A stretch of DNA of 28,424 bases, from contig DXEZ01000308.1 of assembly GCA_019114715.1 (NCBI GenBank), positions 1 through 28,424 of the forward strand, given 5' to 3'. The position numbers were made by a program, and so were the translations under genes. How positions within the stretch are numbered: position 1 is the first letter of the stretch; the number at the start of each line of letters is the position of its first letter. The notes under the pieces were generated by a model, which worked only from the letters and a program-made list of their open reading frames with translations, did no database searches and was not told where the DNA came from. Below, one piece after another: positions 7,814 through 15,568 of the stretch. The DNA is from Candidatus Sphingobacterium stercoripullorum (GTDB lineage: Bacteria > Bacteroidota > Bacteroidia > Sphingobacteriales > Sphingobacteriaceae).

Positions 7814-8248
7814 ATGCATGATATTCCATTAGAATTAATAGACTTACAAGGTGATGGTTACCATATTATCGTCGAGGTAGAGTTATTCGGTCAAAATTTT
7901 CAAATGGTAGTGGACACGGGCGCATCAAAAACTGTTTTGGATAAAAACACCTTATTGAGCTCGGGAATCGATGAGGATAAAATTTTATCCTCAGACCTAT
8001 TAAGCACCGGTCTTGGTACTAACAACATGGAGAGCTACACCCTTTGCCTGGATAGCTTAAAAATCGGAGAATGGGTTAAAACAAACTACACAGTTGCCGT
8101 ACTAGACCTTTCTACCATTAACTATGCATACGAACAAATAGGGCTAAGCCCGGTAATTGGCGTATTGGGAAGTGACCTTTTAAAGGATCACCAGGCCGTA
8201 ATCGACTACAACAGTATGCGTCTATCCCTACAATTTGCATCCGTTTAA
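7814..8248 (+). CDS. Small retropepsin-like aspartyl protease
   Basis: A single-domain aspartyl protease-like protein of 144 aa. The active-site triad is DTGAS (34-38), inside the usual hydrophobic context MVVDTGASKTVLD. The C-terminal half has the matching second structural signature, PVIGVLGSDLLKDHQAVIDY, typical of clan AA proteins. With one Asp per chain, activity would need a homodimer, as in retroviral proteases. No signal peptide or membrane segment is visible, so it should be cytoplasmic. The natural substrate of such bacterial proteins is generally unknown. It starts only 12 bases after the kinase terminator. The SMR gene follows 64 bases downstream but has its own strong promoter, so the protease is probably monocistronic. 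Confidence 0.85.
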   Translation: MHDIPLELIDLQGDGYHIIVEVELFGQNFQMVVDTGASKTVLDKNTLLSSGIDEDKILSSDLLSTGLGTNNMESYTLCLDSLKIGEWVKTNYTVAVLDLSTINYAYEQIGLSPVIGVLGSDLLKDHQAVIDYNSMRLSLQFASV

Positions 8249-8271
8249 GCCCTAGGAACTAGATCAACGAA

Positions 8272-8306
8272 TTTGTAATGGGAGATTTTTCAAAGTTGTA
8301 TATTTG
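8272..8306 (+). promoter_or_regulatory. Bacteroidota-type promoter of the SMR gene
   Basis: TTTG at 8272-8275 and a perfect -7 box TATATTTG at 8299-8306 (consensus TAnnTTTG), with 23 bases between them. The ATG at 8313 follows the -7 box by six bases, so the transcript would begin at or within about three bases of the start codon. The TTG contained in the -7 box would make an artificial longer ORF. Confidence 0.7.
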
Positions 8307-8312
8307 CAGGCT

Positions 8313-8639
8313 ATGAATTGGTTTATTTTAATACTTGCTGGTTGTTTCGAAGTAGGCTTTACTTCATGTCTTGTTAAAGCTGAGCAGACAACGGGCCTAA
8401 CCATGTGGTTGTGGTATGGTGGATTTGCTGCTTCGCTAACTTTTAGCATGCTCTTTTTAATAATTGCATCAAAGACTATCCCCATGGGGACTGCCTACGC
8501 TGTGTTTGCTGGGGTTGGTGCTGTAGGGACGGTACTTATGGGCATCTTCATCTTTAAAGACCCAGTAAGCTTCTGGAGACTCTTCTTCATAGGGACGCTC
8601 GTAGCTTCTATTATTGGACTGAAACTTTTAGATAAATAA
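8313..8639 (+). CDS. Small multidrug resistance (SMR) exporter, Gdx/SugE-like
   Basis: Four-helix inner-membrane exporter working as a dual-topology or antiparallel dimer, exchanging a cation for protons. From ATG 8313 the protein has 108 aa and begins MNWFILILAGCFEVGFT, with the essential membrane Glu13 in helix 1. The third-helix signature GTAYAVFAGVGAVGTVLMG and the C-terminal IIGLKLL resemble the guanidinium exporter (Gdx/SugE) subgroup more than EmrE/QacE. A longer reading from TTG 8304 is possible but would start inside the promoter -7 box and adds residues the family lacks. No guanidine riboswitch was recognised upstream. The acyl-protein synthetase gene starts six bases after the stop, so the two form an operon. 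Substrate is inferred from subgroup resemblance. Confidence 0.88.
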   Translation: MNWFILILAGCFEVGFTSCLVKAEQTTGLTMWLWYGGFAASLTFSMLFLIIASKTIPMGTAYAVFAGVGAVGTVLMGIFIFKDPVSFWRLFFIGTLVASIIGLKLLDK

Positions 8640-8645
8640 CACACC

Positions 8646-9620
8646 ATGACGGCTGACCTATTCCACATTTCCTCTCCTACTACCTTCAACAGAATTTGCT
8701 TAGAAACTTTCGAGTTTCAATACGAGCATATAGCAGTTTATAGGAAGTACTGTGATTTAATACAGAAATCACCCGCCCATGTCAACTCGTATCTAGAAAT
8801 ACCATTTTTGCCTATAGAGTTTTTCAAAACGCACGAGTTGATAGCCCAAGGGAAAACCCAGGAGGTAATTTTCAGCAGCTCGGGCACTACTGGCAGTACC
8901 ACTAGTAAGCACTTAGTGGCCAGTAAAAAGCTTTACGAGGAAAGCTTCTTTAGAGCCTTCAAGCAGTTTTATGGCGCAGTTGAAGACAGGGTCATACTCG
9001 CACTACTCCCCTCTTATTTGGAGCGAGAAGGCTCCTCACTGATCTACATGGTAGACGCCTTAATTAAAGAGTCTAAGAGAAAAGAAAGTGGCTTTTTCCT
9101 GCACAATCACCAAGAGCTCTATGATACCCTAAGCAGCTTAAAACAAGCTGGAGAGAAACCCATATTATTTGGCGTTACCTTTGGACTACTGGATTTTATA
9201 GAGCAGCACCCTATTGCGTACCCCGATCTTACCGTTATAGAAACCGGAGGCATGAAAGGCAGGAGAAAAGAAATGATCCGAGAGGAAGTACATGAAATTC
9301 TATCCACTGGTTTTCAGGTCCAGAAAATCCACAGCGAATACGGGATGACTGAATTGCTTTCCCAAGGCTACTCCAAGGGAGATGGCATTTTCTATGCTCC
9401 CGAGTGGATGAAAATCCTAATACGGGACCCGAACGACCCATTCACCCTGCTGGAAAGCGGAAAAAGTGGGGCAATTAATGTCATTGATCTTGCGAATATA
9501 TACTCGTGCTCCTTTATTGCTACTCAGGACCTGGGAATACAATACCCAGATACCAGCTTTAAAGTGCTGGGGCGTTTTGACAATTCCGATATCCGTGGTT
9601 GTAACCTACTAGTCCAATAA
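8646..9620 (+). CDS. LuxE-like acyl-protein synthetase / acyltransferase
   Basis: A 324-aa member of the LuxE/acyl-protein synthetase family, part of the adenylate-forming enzymes. The ATP/AMP-binding loop is clear: IFSSSGTTGSTTSKH (75-89). Later segments GVTFGLLDFI, VIETGGMKGRR and IHSEYGMTELLSQGY match core motifs of that fold. The LuxE prototype activates a fatty acid for reduction by LuxC, but no luxC-like reductase or luciferase gene is in this window, so bioluminescence is not implied. Similar stand-alone genes are common in Bacteroidota without a known role. It is cotranscribed with the SMR gene six bases upstream. No clear terminator is seen after it. Family is fairly certain; the acyl substrate and acceptor are unknown. 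Confidence 0.8.
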   Translation: MTADLFHISSPTTFNRICLETFEFQYEHIAVYRKYCDLIQKSPAHVNSYLEIPFLPIEFFKTHELIAQGKTQEVIFSSSGTTGSTTSKHLVASKKLYEESFFRAFKQFYGAVEDRVILALLPSYLEREGSSLIYMVDALIKESKRKESGFFLHNHQELYDTLSSLKQAGEKPILFGVTFGLLDFIEQHPIAYPDLTVIETGGMKGRRKEMIREEVHEILSTGFQVQKIHSEYGMTELLSQGYSKGDGIFYAPEWMKILIRDPNDPFTLLESGKSGAINVIDLANIYSCSFIATQDLGIQYPDTSFKVLGRFDNSDIRGCNLLVQ

Positions 9621-9823
9621 CCTGGTATACTGCCACTGAATTTCAACACCCTTTAATAAAGCATCCAACTGGGCACTAAATAAATTCAATTTACCAATAC
9701 TAGTAGCCTATTCAACTGCTTACACTATCTCCTAAGCACATTAAGAGCTGTGTTTTCAAGAAATTTACCTTCCTATAATATTAAAATAAATGCTTATGTT
9801 AGGGCGGTTATATTTAGTAAAAA

Positions 9824-10393
9824 ATGAAAAATAAACTTATAGAGCGCGCCCAAGAAAGTTGTGAGTTATGCTTAGCAAAAGATGACTTAGCAACCTATAT
9901 TGTCCTCCCAAAAGACGACAGTGATTTAAACCATCAATTACTTTTATGCCAAAAATGTATTGATCAGGTAGATAGAAAAGAACCGATTGAAGCCAGTAGA
10001 TTCGAAAGAATACCGGAGATCATGTGGTCGGAAGTTCCAGCTTTACAAGTGGTCTGCTGGAGGCTATTAAATCGTTTGAAAGAACAAACCTGGGCACAGG
10101 AAGCTTTAGATATACTCTATTTGGAACCCGAAATGTTGGAGTGGGCGGAGTACACGAAAGATCATATCGAAACGCAAGATGTTTTCCATAGAGATTCTAT
10201 GGGGAATATTCTTCAAGAAGGCGATCAAGTAGTTTTAACGAAAACGCTAGACGTGAAAGGCACTTCATTTAGAGCACCTCTTGGCACCGTTGTTCGGAAC
10301 ATACGTTTAGTTCCCAATAATCCTGATCAGATTGAAGGGAGGATCAACAATCAAGCGATTGTTATCTTAACGCAATTTGTTAGGAAGAACTAA
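9824..10393 (+). CDS. PhnA/YjdM-family zinc-ribbon protein
   Basis: A 189-aa protein with two parts. The N-terminal region holds a zinc-ribbon pair, C13-ELC16 and C42-QKC45. The C-terminal region (about 120-189) matches the PhnA domain pattern: a D..GN.L.EGD.VVL.K.LDVKG core, then GT.VRNIRL and IVILTQFVRKN. Despite the gene name, PhnA is not established as a phosphonoacetate hydrolase in most organisms, so no reaction is claimed. Length is longer than the roughly 110-residue E. coli protein because of a middle helical region (about 60-115). A near-consensus -7 box TATATTTA (9809-9816) stands seven bases before the ATG. Its stop codon overlaps the stop of the convergent deacetylase gene by two to three bases. 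Confidence 0.85.
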   Translation: MKNKLIERAQESCELCLAKDDLATYIVLPKDDSDLNHQLLLCQKCIDQVDRKEPIEASRFERIPEIMWSEVPALQVVCWRLLNRLKEQTWAQEALDILYLEPEMLEWAEYTKDHIETQDVFHRDSMGNILQEGDQVVLTKTLDVKGTSFRAPLGTVVRNIRLVPNNPDQIEGRINNQAIVILTQFVRKN

Positions 10394-11388
10394 TATTTCT
10401 TTGGGTAATCACGGATATATTCAAAATGATAATCCGGATGTTGGTGTAAACTATCTATTAGGCCGGCTAAAAGTTGCTGGCCTTTTTCATTTCTGAACAT
10501 ATCGTCGTGCATTAATAGCACCACATTATTGGCCACCAAGGATTGCTGCTTATCAATAAGATTTTTAATCTCTTTATACACCTGGGCTAAAGGTCTATCT
10601 GGAACACCCGTCACACCGTTAATACGCCATTCCACATCCCAACCGTAAATATTATAGCCGTTTTCGTGTAAAACCTCAGCCGCTCTGCGCGACCCCTTGA
10701 TATCTACATAGCTCAGGCTATCCAGCATCCATATATTCCTACCCGGCATGCGCGCTATTTTATGGGGTAACTCAAAATAATTTTGATTGGTATCGAAATC
10801 TTTTAAAACATTATCCGGATCGCTATAAAATTTCTCGTAATGGTGGTTGGCGTGACTATAACTGTGGTTATAACACTCAATGAGTGGATTGGAAGCGTAT
10901 TTCTCATAATCTTTATACAGCCTCTTGCTCATATTGGCATGCTTGCCCACTAGGAAAACCGAACTTTTAATATTTTTAGCGCTTATTATTGAATCTATAG
11001 AGCTACTCCCAAGCAGTGGGCCGTCGTCGAAAGTTATATATATGTGTTTTGGTTTATCAACAAGCTCGGCACGATAGGCCTTTTTTCTGGAGGTTTTCTC
11101 CACTACCGGCTTTTCAGTTTCTTTTTGAAATACGGTATCTACTAGGCGCTCGCCACTGACGGTATCTTTTTTAGCCTCAGTTGTATCAAGCAGCACTGAA
11201 TCCTCTAAGTAGTCCAGCGAATCGGGATTGACAAAGTCTTTTGTCAATTGCTGCGCTATACTATCTTCTTTAGAAGTATTGTTCGCAGAGGATTGAAAGT
11301 ATTGATTAATGTAGTTACAAGATGACAATATAAAAGTTATTGCTCCAACAACTCCTAATCTTTTAATAGCTAAAATTGATTTACACAT
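10390..11388 (-). CDS. Lipoprotein polysaccharide deacetylase (NodB domain)
   Basis: A 332-aa envelope protein with a lipoprotein signal: a hydrophobic run ending in LSSC, with Cys24 as the lipidation site. A polar Ser/Thr/Asp/Glu-rich linker (about 30-110) leads to a NodB-type domain. Catalytic motifs are present in order: TFDDGP (119-124), the zinc histidines HSYSH (175-179), RMPGR (213-217), a WDVEW segment (250-254) and LLMHD (291-295). The enzyme is therefore expected to remove acetyl groups from an N- or O-acetylated glycan at the cell surface or in the periplasm, with peptidoglycan or chitin-like polymers as possible substrates. The gene is divergent from the TonB receptor and has a good promoter of its own. 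Tail-to-tail overlap with the PhnA gene leaves no room for a terminator. Confidence 0.87.
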   Translation of the reverse strand: MCKSILAIKRLGVVGAITFILSSCNYINQYFQSSANNTSKEDSIAQQLTKDFVNPDSLDYLEDSVLLDTTEAKKDTVSGERLVDTVFQKETEKPVVEKTSRKKAYRAELVDKPKHIYITFDDGPLLGSSSIDSIISAKNIKSSVFLVGKHANMSKRLYKDYEKYASNPLIECYNHSYSHANHHYEKFYSDPDNVLKDFDTNQNYFELPHKIARMPGRNIWMLDSLSYVDIKGSRRAAEVLHENGYNIYGWDVEWRINGVTGVPDRPLAQVYKEIKNLIDKQQSLVANNVVLLMHDDMFRNEKGQQLLAGLIDSLHQHPDYHFEYIRDYPKKY

Positions 11389-11420
11389 ATATAAACAGGA
11401 TAGATTCCCAGTATCTGCTA

Positions 11421-11448
11421 CAAAAGTATTTAATTTTACTTAAACCAA
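11421..11448 (-). promoter_or_regulatory. Promoter of the deacetylase gene
   Basis: On the - strand TTG (11446-11448) and the perfect -7 box TACTTTTG (11421-11428) are separated by 17 bases, within the range reported for Flavobacteriia. It would give a leader of about 27 bases before the ATG at 11388. Confidence 0.6.
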
Positions 11449-11526
11449 TAAGTAGATAGGAGTTTTTTCTTTAAAATACTTCAACAGGCAGCTACACCCC
11501 ATAAAATTGTAACTTTTTACTTGTAC

Positions 11527-11559
11527 TTTACCACCTACGGAACTTATCCGTTATGTTTG
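11527..11559 (+). promoter_or_regulatory. Promoter of the TonB-dependent receptor gene
   Basis: A perfect -7 box TATGTTTG (11552-11559) follows TTTA (11527-11530) at a canonical 21-base spacing. It contains the first possible ATG (11553) and leaves only five bases before the ATG at 11565, which begins a clean signal peptide. This argues for the second ATG and a transcript with almost no leader. Confidence 0.6.
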
Positions 11560-11564
11560 CAAAC

Positions 11565-13640
11565 ATGAGGCAGGTTTTAAATCTTTTGACGGTTTTATTC
11601 GTCTTATCACCGTTTGGTATACAAGCACAGGAAGAAGCGGCACAGAATATTGATTCTGTATACGTGAATTTATATTTCAACCCCCAACTTTTATTGAGCT
11701 CCCCTTCTTCAGGGAAGTCAATTTCTCAAAGCAGCTTAGCCAGTCAGCAGCCTGGACAGCTAAGTGCGGTAGTCAATACCGTCCCTGGAGTTCGCATGGA
11801 AGAACGTTCGCCGGGCAGCTATAGGTTCACCTTAAGAGGAAGCACCATACGTTCCCCCTTTGGCGTTAGGAACTTAAAAGTCTACTGGGGTGATATACCA
11901 CTAACAGATGCTGGGGGAAACACTTATCTGAACCTCATAGACCCCTCCTTTCTTGAAAGCATAGAGATATTAAAAGGCCCCGATGCTTCGGTTTATGGGC
12001 CCAACTCTGCCGGTGTCATCCGGCTTGTTCCTCGGGGATCAAATTATCAACAAGGGGGCAATCAAGTAGACGTGCAACTTAGCGGTGGATCCTTCGGGCG
12101 TTTCGACCAACAGGCTCACCTCTCCTATTCACCTTCGGATAAGTACCACTTCTCCATGGGTCAGGTGTTCAATAGAGCGGATAATTACAGAGATCAATCG
12201 GCACTGAATAAAAAGTCGTTTTACACTTTTCACCAGTGGGACCCTTCTATAAAACATTCTTTTAAAATGCACTTGCTTCTTTCCGACATGCATTATGAAA
12301 CCCCGGGAGGCCTCACGATCGATCAAATGAATGAAAACCCAAAGGGCTCTAGACCCGCTGCGGGGAATAACCCCAGCGCAAAGGAGCAGCATGCAGGAAC
12401 CTACAATAAAACCATCTTAGGCGGGCTCACGCACCAGATGACTGTGCTTCCTAATCTATCGCTAAACAGCTCCATATTTGGCTCCTACACCGATTTTAGA
12501 AATCCCTTTATCACCAACTACGAGTATCGATTTGAAAACAACTTGGGCCTTAGAGCTTATTTAAATTATCAAAAAAGCCTTTCCCGGGAGTACAGCCTAG
12601 ATGTTCAAGCTGGTATCGAAGGGCAATGGGCCAATCACCAAATACGAAACCAAGACAATGACAATGGCACACCGACTGGCTTACAGACTGAAGACAAGCT
12701 AGGGAACCACATTTTCAACACTTTCCTAAAAATGACTTTAAATAAGCACGATTTGTGGAGTTTAGAGGCTTCTTTAGGGCACAACAATCACGGGCTATAC
12801 TTCTCACAGCAATATCCTGAGGAAATCGGAAAAACCAACATAACACTTAAAGACAACTGGATGCCTAGGCTGGCATATTCCTATAGGGTTCACCCGCAAC
12901 ATGCCCTTAGGCTAAGCATCTCCAAAGGCTTTTCTTTACCAACTTTAGCAGAAGTCAGGAGCTCGGATCAAAAGATCAATACAGACTTGAAAGCAGAGCA
13001 AGGAATAAATTACGAGCTGGGATGGAGATGGCATAGCCGTAGTCAAAGAGTGCGCACCGATCTATCGGCCTATTATTACCTTCTTAATGACGGTATTGTA
13101 CGCTCTATTGATGAAAACGGAAATGACTACTATCAGAATGCTGGAGAGATAGAGCAAAAGGCCATTGAACTGAATACTTTACTTCAACTGATTAAACCCA
13201 AAGAAACCGGGTTCTTACAAAGTATAAACTGGGACATGGGCCTTACGCTTCAAGATTACAAATTCAAGTCGTATCAAATCGCAGGGGAAAACTACGATAA
13301 TAACCGGGTTACTTCAACCCCCAGAACGACCATCAGCAACACTTTAAGCATCAGCAGCAACAACAAATGGCAGCTCAATATATTGCATTATTACAGTTCG
13401 GATATACCCTTAGATGATGCCAATACAGTTTTCGCCGAGAGCTACCACCTCCTGCAAGCAAAATTACTTAGACAGCTTCCCCTGGCAAAGGGCAAGCAAC
13501 TAACCGTATTTGCAGGAGCTGACAATTTGTTAAATCAAAAATACAGCATGGGGAATGATATTAATGCCTTTGGGGGACGGTTTTTCAACCCCGCCCCTAG
13601 TCGAAACTTCTATGCTGGATTATCTTTACTCATAAAATAA
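11565..13640 (+). CDS. TonB-dependent outer-membrane receptor
   Basis: Outer-membrane beta-barrel that takes up a ligand with energy from TonB. From ATG 11565 the protein has 691 aa and begins with a signal peptide (MRQVLNLLTVLFVLSPFGIQA, cleaved near Ala-Gln). A plug domain follows (about 55-170), with VNTVPGVRMEERSPGSYRF, the typical SLR/LRG strand and IEILKGPDASVYGPNSAGVI. The remaining part is rich in alternating aromatic strands and ends in NFYAGLSLLIK. It lacks the N-terminal carboxypeptidase-like repeat of SusC-type receptors and has no SusD-like partner here, so it resembles metal- or siderophore-type receptors more than glycan receptors. The ligand is unknown. An alternative ATG at 11553 adds four residues but lies inside the -7 box. 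No terminator is visible before the convergent lipocalin-like gene. Confidence 0.9.
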   Translation: MRQVLNLLTVLFVLSPFGIQAQEEAAQNIDSVYVNLYFNPQLLLSSPSSGKSISQSSLASQQPGQLSAVVNTVPGVRMEERSPGSYRFTLRGSTIRSPFGVRNLKVYWGDIPLTDAGGNTYLNLIDPSFLESIEILKGPDASVYGPNSAGVIRLVPRGSNYQQGGNQVDVQLSGGSFGRFDQQAHLSYSPSDKYHFSMGQVFNRADNYRDQSALNKKSFYTFHQWDPSIKHSFKMHLLLSDMHYETPGGLTIDQMNENPKGSRPAAGNNPSAKEQHAGTYNKTILGGLTHQMTVLPNLSLNSSIFGSYTDFRNPFITNYEYRFENNLGLRAYLNYQKSLSREYSLDVQAGIEGQWANHQIRNQDNDNGTPTGLQTEDKLGNHIFNTFLKMTLNKHDLWSLEASLGHNNHGLYFSQQYPEEIGKTNITLKDNWMPRLAYSYRVHPQHALRLSISKGFSLPTLAEVRSSDQKINTDLKAEQGINYELGWRWHSRSQRVRTDLSAYYYLLNDGIVRSIDENGNDYYQNAGEIEQKAIELNTLLQLIKPKETGFLQSINWDMGLTLQDYKFKSYQIAGENYDNNRVTSTPRTTISNTLSISSNNKWQLNILHYYSSDIPLDDANTVFAESYHLLQAKLLRQLPLAKGKQLTVFAGADNLLNQKYSMGNDINAFGGRFFNPAPSRNFYAGLSLLIK

Positions 13641-13661
13641 CATGCATTAAGCTTTAGAGGT

Positions 13662-14198
13662 TTAAATTTCTACATCCAGTTGTTTATTGAGCTCTTCCTT
13701 ACCACCGGTTATAAGCTCAACAAAACGTTGTTTTCTGTGGTTTATGGAGGATACCGGCATACGCTTCCAGGTCAGGTGCATATTGGTCATTGTTCCGGCA
13801 GATAAAAAAGGTTCTACACTTTTTAGATACAGCACATCACTCTCCAGCTCAAAATGGTATTCCAAGGCGCTTTCAACTAAGTTTGGAATCGATGAGATTT
13901 CAGGTTGCATAGTTAAAACGGGGAGCTTAGGGTGTATTCTATAATTCCCAGAAACAGCAAGAAACGTTCTTGCGGAGGCCGCCACCTCTGCCTCGGGCAC
14001 CTGCTGCATATCCATGACGCTCCAGTGTTCTCGTTCTGGGGCAGTGATCTGCAAAGACAATATACTAGGCTCTAAAAATGACAGCAATCCTTTGGGGTTC
14101 TTACCCATTGGGAATTTTGAATCGGATCCACCAACTGGCAATTCTATATAGGAGATGAGTGACCAAGCACCCAAAAGTTCTTTCTTAAGTTTTTCCAT
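13662..14198 (-). CDS. Lipocalin-like domain protein
   Basis: A 178-aa protein resembling the lipocalin-like family found next to varied genes. It opens with LLGAWSLISYIELPVGGSD, continues with a G.NPKGLLSF segment (about 31-42), and has a series of predicted strands ending in MHLTWKRMP (about 141-149). The charged tail (150-178) is probably helical. There is no signal peptide, so it is likely cytoplasmic. The first 75 residues resemble the family best; the rest is less typical. Proteins of this type are thought to bind small hydrophobic ligands but none is established here. It converges on the TonB receptor gene with a 21-bp gap and diverges from sbcD. Confidence 0.65.
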   Translation of the reverse strand: MEKLKKELLGAWSLISYIELPVGGSDSKFPMGKNPKGLLSFLEPSILSLQITAPEREHWSVMDMQQVPEAEVAASARTFLAVSGNYRIHPKLPVLTMQPEISSIPNLVESALEYHFELESDVLYLKSVEPFLSAGTMTNMHLTWKRMPVSSINHRKQRFVELITGGKEELNKQLDVEI

Positions 14199-14359
14199 GT
14201 CCTATCGAAGTATACAAGTTTAGAGCCAGAAAGGTCCATTTCCACTGTTAAAAATACGTTAACAGACACATCTACCTTGATGCCAAACCATTAAACCGAA
14301 CTGTTTTACATGTTTTTAGTAAATATTATTTTGTATTTTTACATAAATTCAAACTATTT
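14199..14359. other. Divergent gap between lipocalin-like gene and sbcD
   Basis: AT-rich region of 161 bp that must hold both promoters. No -33/-7 pair is convincing. A TATTTATG at the sbcD start overlaps the start codon itself and is not a usable -7 box. Confidence 0.3.
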
Positions 14360-15568
14360 ATGAAGATACTCCATACGGCAGACTGGCATTTAGGCAAAAA
14401 GCTAGACTTCTTTTCTCGACTCAAAGAGCAGGTTGAAGTGATGCAAGAAATAGAAAGCATTGCGGACGAACAGCAGGTAGATGCAATTATTATTGCAGGT
14501 GATCTTTTTGATAATTTCAACCCTCCGATTGAGGCGGTTGATTTATTTTATCAAACCTTAAAAAACCTTTCCAATAACGGCAAGCGCCCCGTTATAGCTA
14601 TAGCAGGAAATCACGACGCTCCGCAACGCATCAATGCGCCCGATCCATTAGCTAGGGCATCGGGGATTATCCTTATTGGACATCCCAAAGCACTAGTAAG
14701 GCCGTTTTCTTCTCCCGGTAATTTCGAAGTGGTAAAAAGTGATAATGGCTTTTTGGAACTTCAGCTAGATCGGTTTGATTACCCGCTACGAGTCATCCAC
14801 ACGCCTTACGCTAATGAAGCGAGGATGAAGCAGTACTTGGATGAAGAGGACCAAAAGAACTCGTTAAATGAAGCTTTACGGAGCCACTGGCAATCGCTTG
14901 CTGATAATTACTGCGATAATAAGGGCGTCAATATACTCATGACGCACCTGTATATGATGCAAAAGGGCAAGCCTACACCAGAGGAACCCGAGGGAGAACG
15001 CCCGCTACGTATCGGAAATGCTGAGTTAATAGATTCTAACCACATACCTAAGGCCATACAGTATACTGCTTTAGGTCATCTGCACCAATGTTTCAACATC
15101 GGCTCACAGGAGAACCCTGCCTATTATGCGGGGAGCCCTTTGTCTTACAGTTTCTCTGAAGCTGGACAAAAGAAGCAGGTAATAATTATTGACATCGAGC
15201 CTGATCAGCCACCCGTTGTAGAAAAAATTGAACTTAAGAAAGGTAGGAAGTTGGAGAGAAAGGCATTCGATAACATCCTAGATGCGGAGAGTTACCTACT
15301 GGCTAACCCGGAATCGCTGTTTGAACTATCTATTCGTTCTGATGTTTATTTAACGGCAGAGGAAATCAGTAAATTGCGGCGCGCAAGCGATGGGATAATC
15401 CACCTTATACCGCTTGTAAACTCTCCAGAGGAAGGTTCTACCCCTTCTAGGCGAATCAATTTATCTGAGGATATGGAAACCCTATTTGTGAACTACTTCA
15501 CTTCCCAACACGGGCAGAAACCATCCCAAGAGATTCTAGAAATTTTTAACGAGCTAACTACAAAATGA
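14360..15568 (+). CDS. sbcD: SbcCD nuclease, SbcD (Mre11-like) subunit
   Basis: Nuclease subunit of the SbcC-SbcD (Rad50-Mre11) complex, which opens hairpins and protein-blocked DNA ends using Mn2+. The 402-aa protein has all metallophosphoesterase motifs: ADWHLG (Asp8, His10), GDLFD (Asp48), GNHD (Asn84, His85), MTHLY (His196) and GHLHQ (239-243). The C-terminal capping region (about 290-400) is present. Its last four bases overlap the first codon of sbcC (ATGA), which points to translational coupling and matches the usual operon. Start MKILHTADWHLG is conserved in the family, so the ATG is secure. Confidence 0.97.
   Translation: MKILHTADWHLGKKLDFFSRLKEQVEVMQEIESIADEQQVDAIIIAGDLFDNFNPPIEAVDLFYQTLKNLSNNGKRPVIAIAGNHDAPQRINAPDPLARASGIILIGHPKALVRPFSSPGNFEVVKSDNGFLELQLDRFDYPLRVIHTPYANEARMKQYLDEEDQKNSLNEALRSHWQSLADNYCDNKGVNILMTHLYMMQKGKPTPEEPEGERPLRIGNAELIDSNHIPKAIQYTALGHLHQCFNIGSQENPAYYAGSPLSYSFSEAGQKKQVIIIDIEPDQPPVVEKIELKKGRKLERKAFDNILDAESYLLANPESLFELSIRSDVYLTAEEISKLRRASDGIIHLIPLVNSPEEGSTPSRRINLSEDMETLFVNYFTSQHGQKPSQEILEIFNELTTK

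Noticed and set aside
8304..8312. TTG start giving a 111-aa SMR protein
   Set aside because: The TTG lies inside a perfect -7 box and the SMR family normally starts two residues before the first helix, which fits ATG 8313.
8646..9620. Bioluminescence (lux) genes
   Set aside because: Only a LuxE-like protein is present; no luciferase or LuxC/LuxD-like genes are nearby, and stand-alone members of this family are common.
11565..13640. SusC-type glycan receptor of a polysaccharide utilisation locus
   Set aside because: No carboxypeptidase-like N-terminal domain, no SusD partner and no glycoside hydrolase gene is next to it; at 691 aa it is shorter than SusC proteins.
14345..14362. TATTTATG at the sbcD start with TTTG 21 bases upstream, resembling a -33/-7 promoter
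   Set aside because: The -7 box would include the start codon of sbcD, and transcription would begin after it; the MKILHTADWHLG start is conserved in the family, so the box cannot drive this gene.
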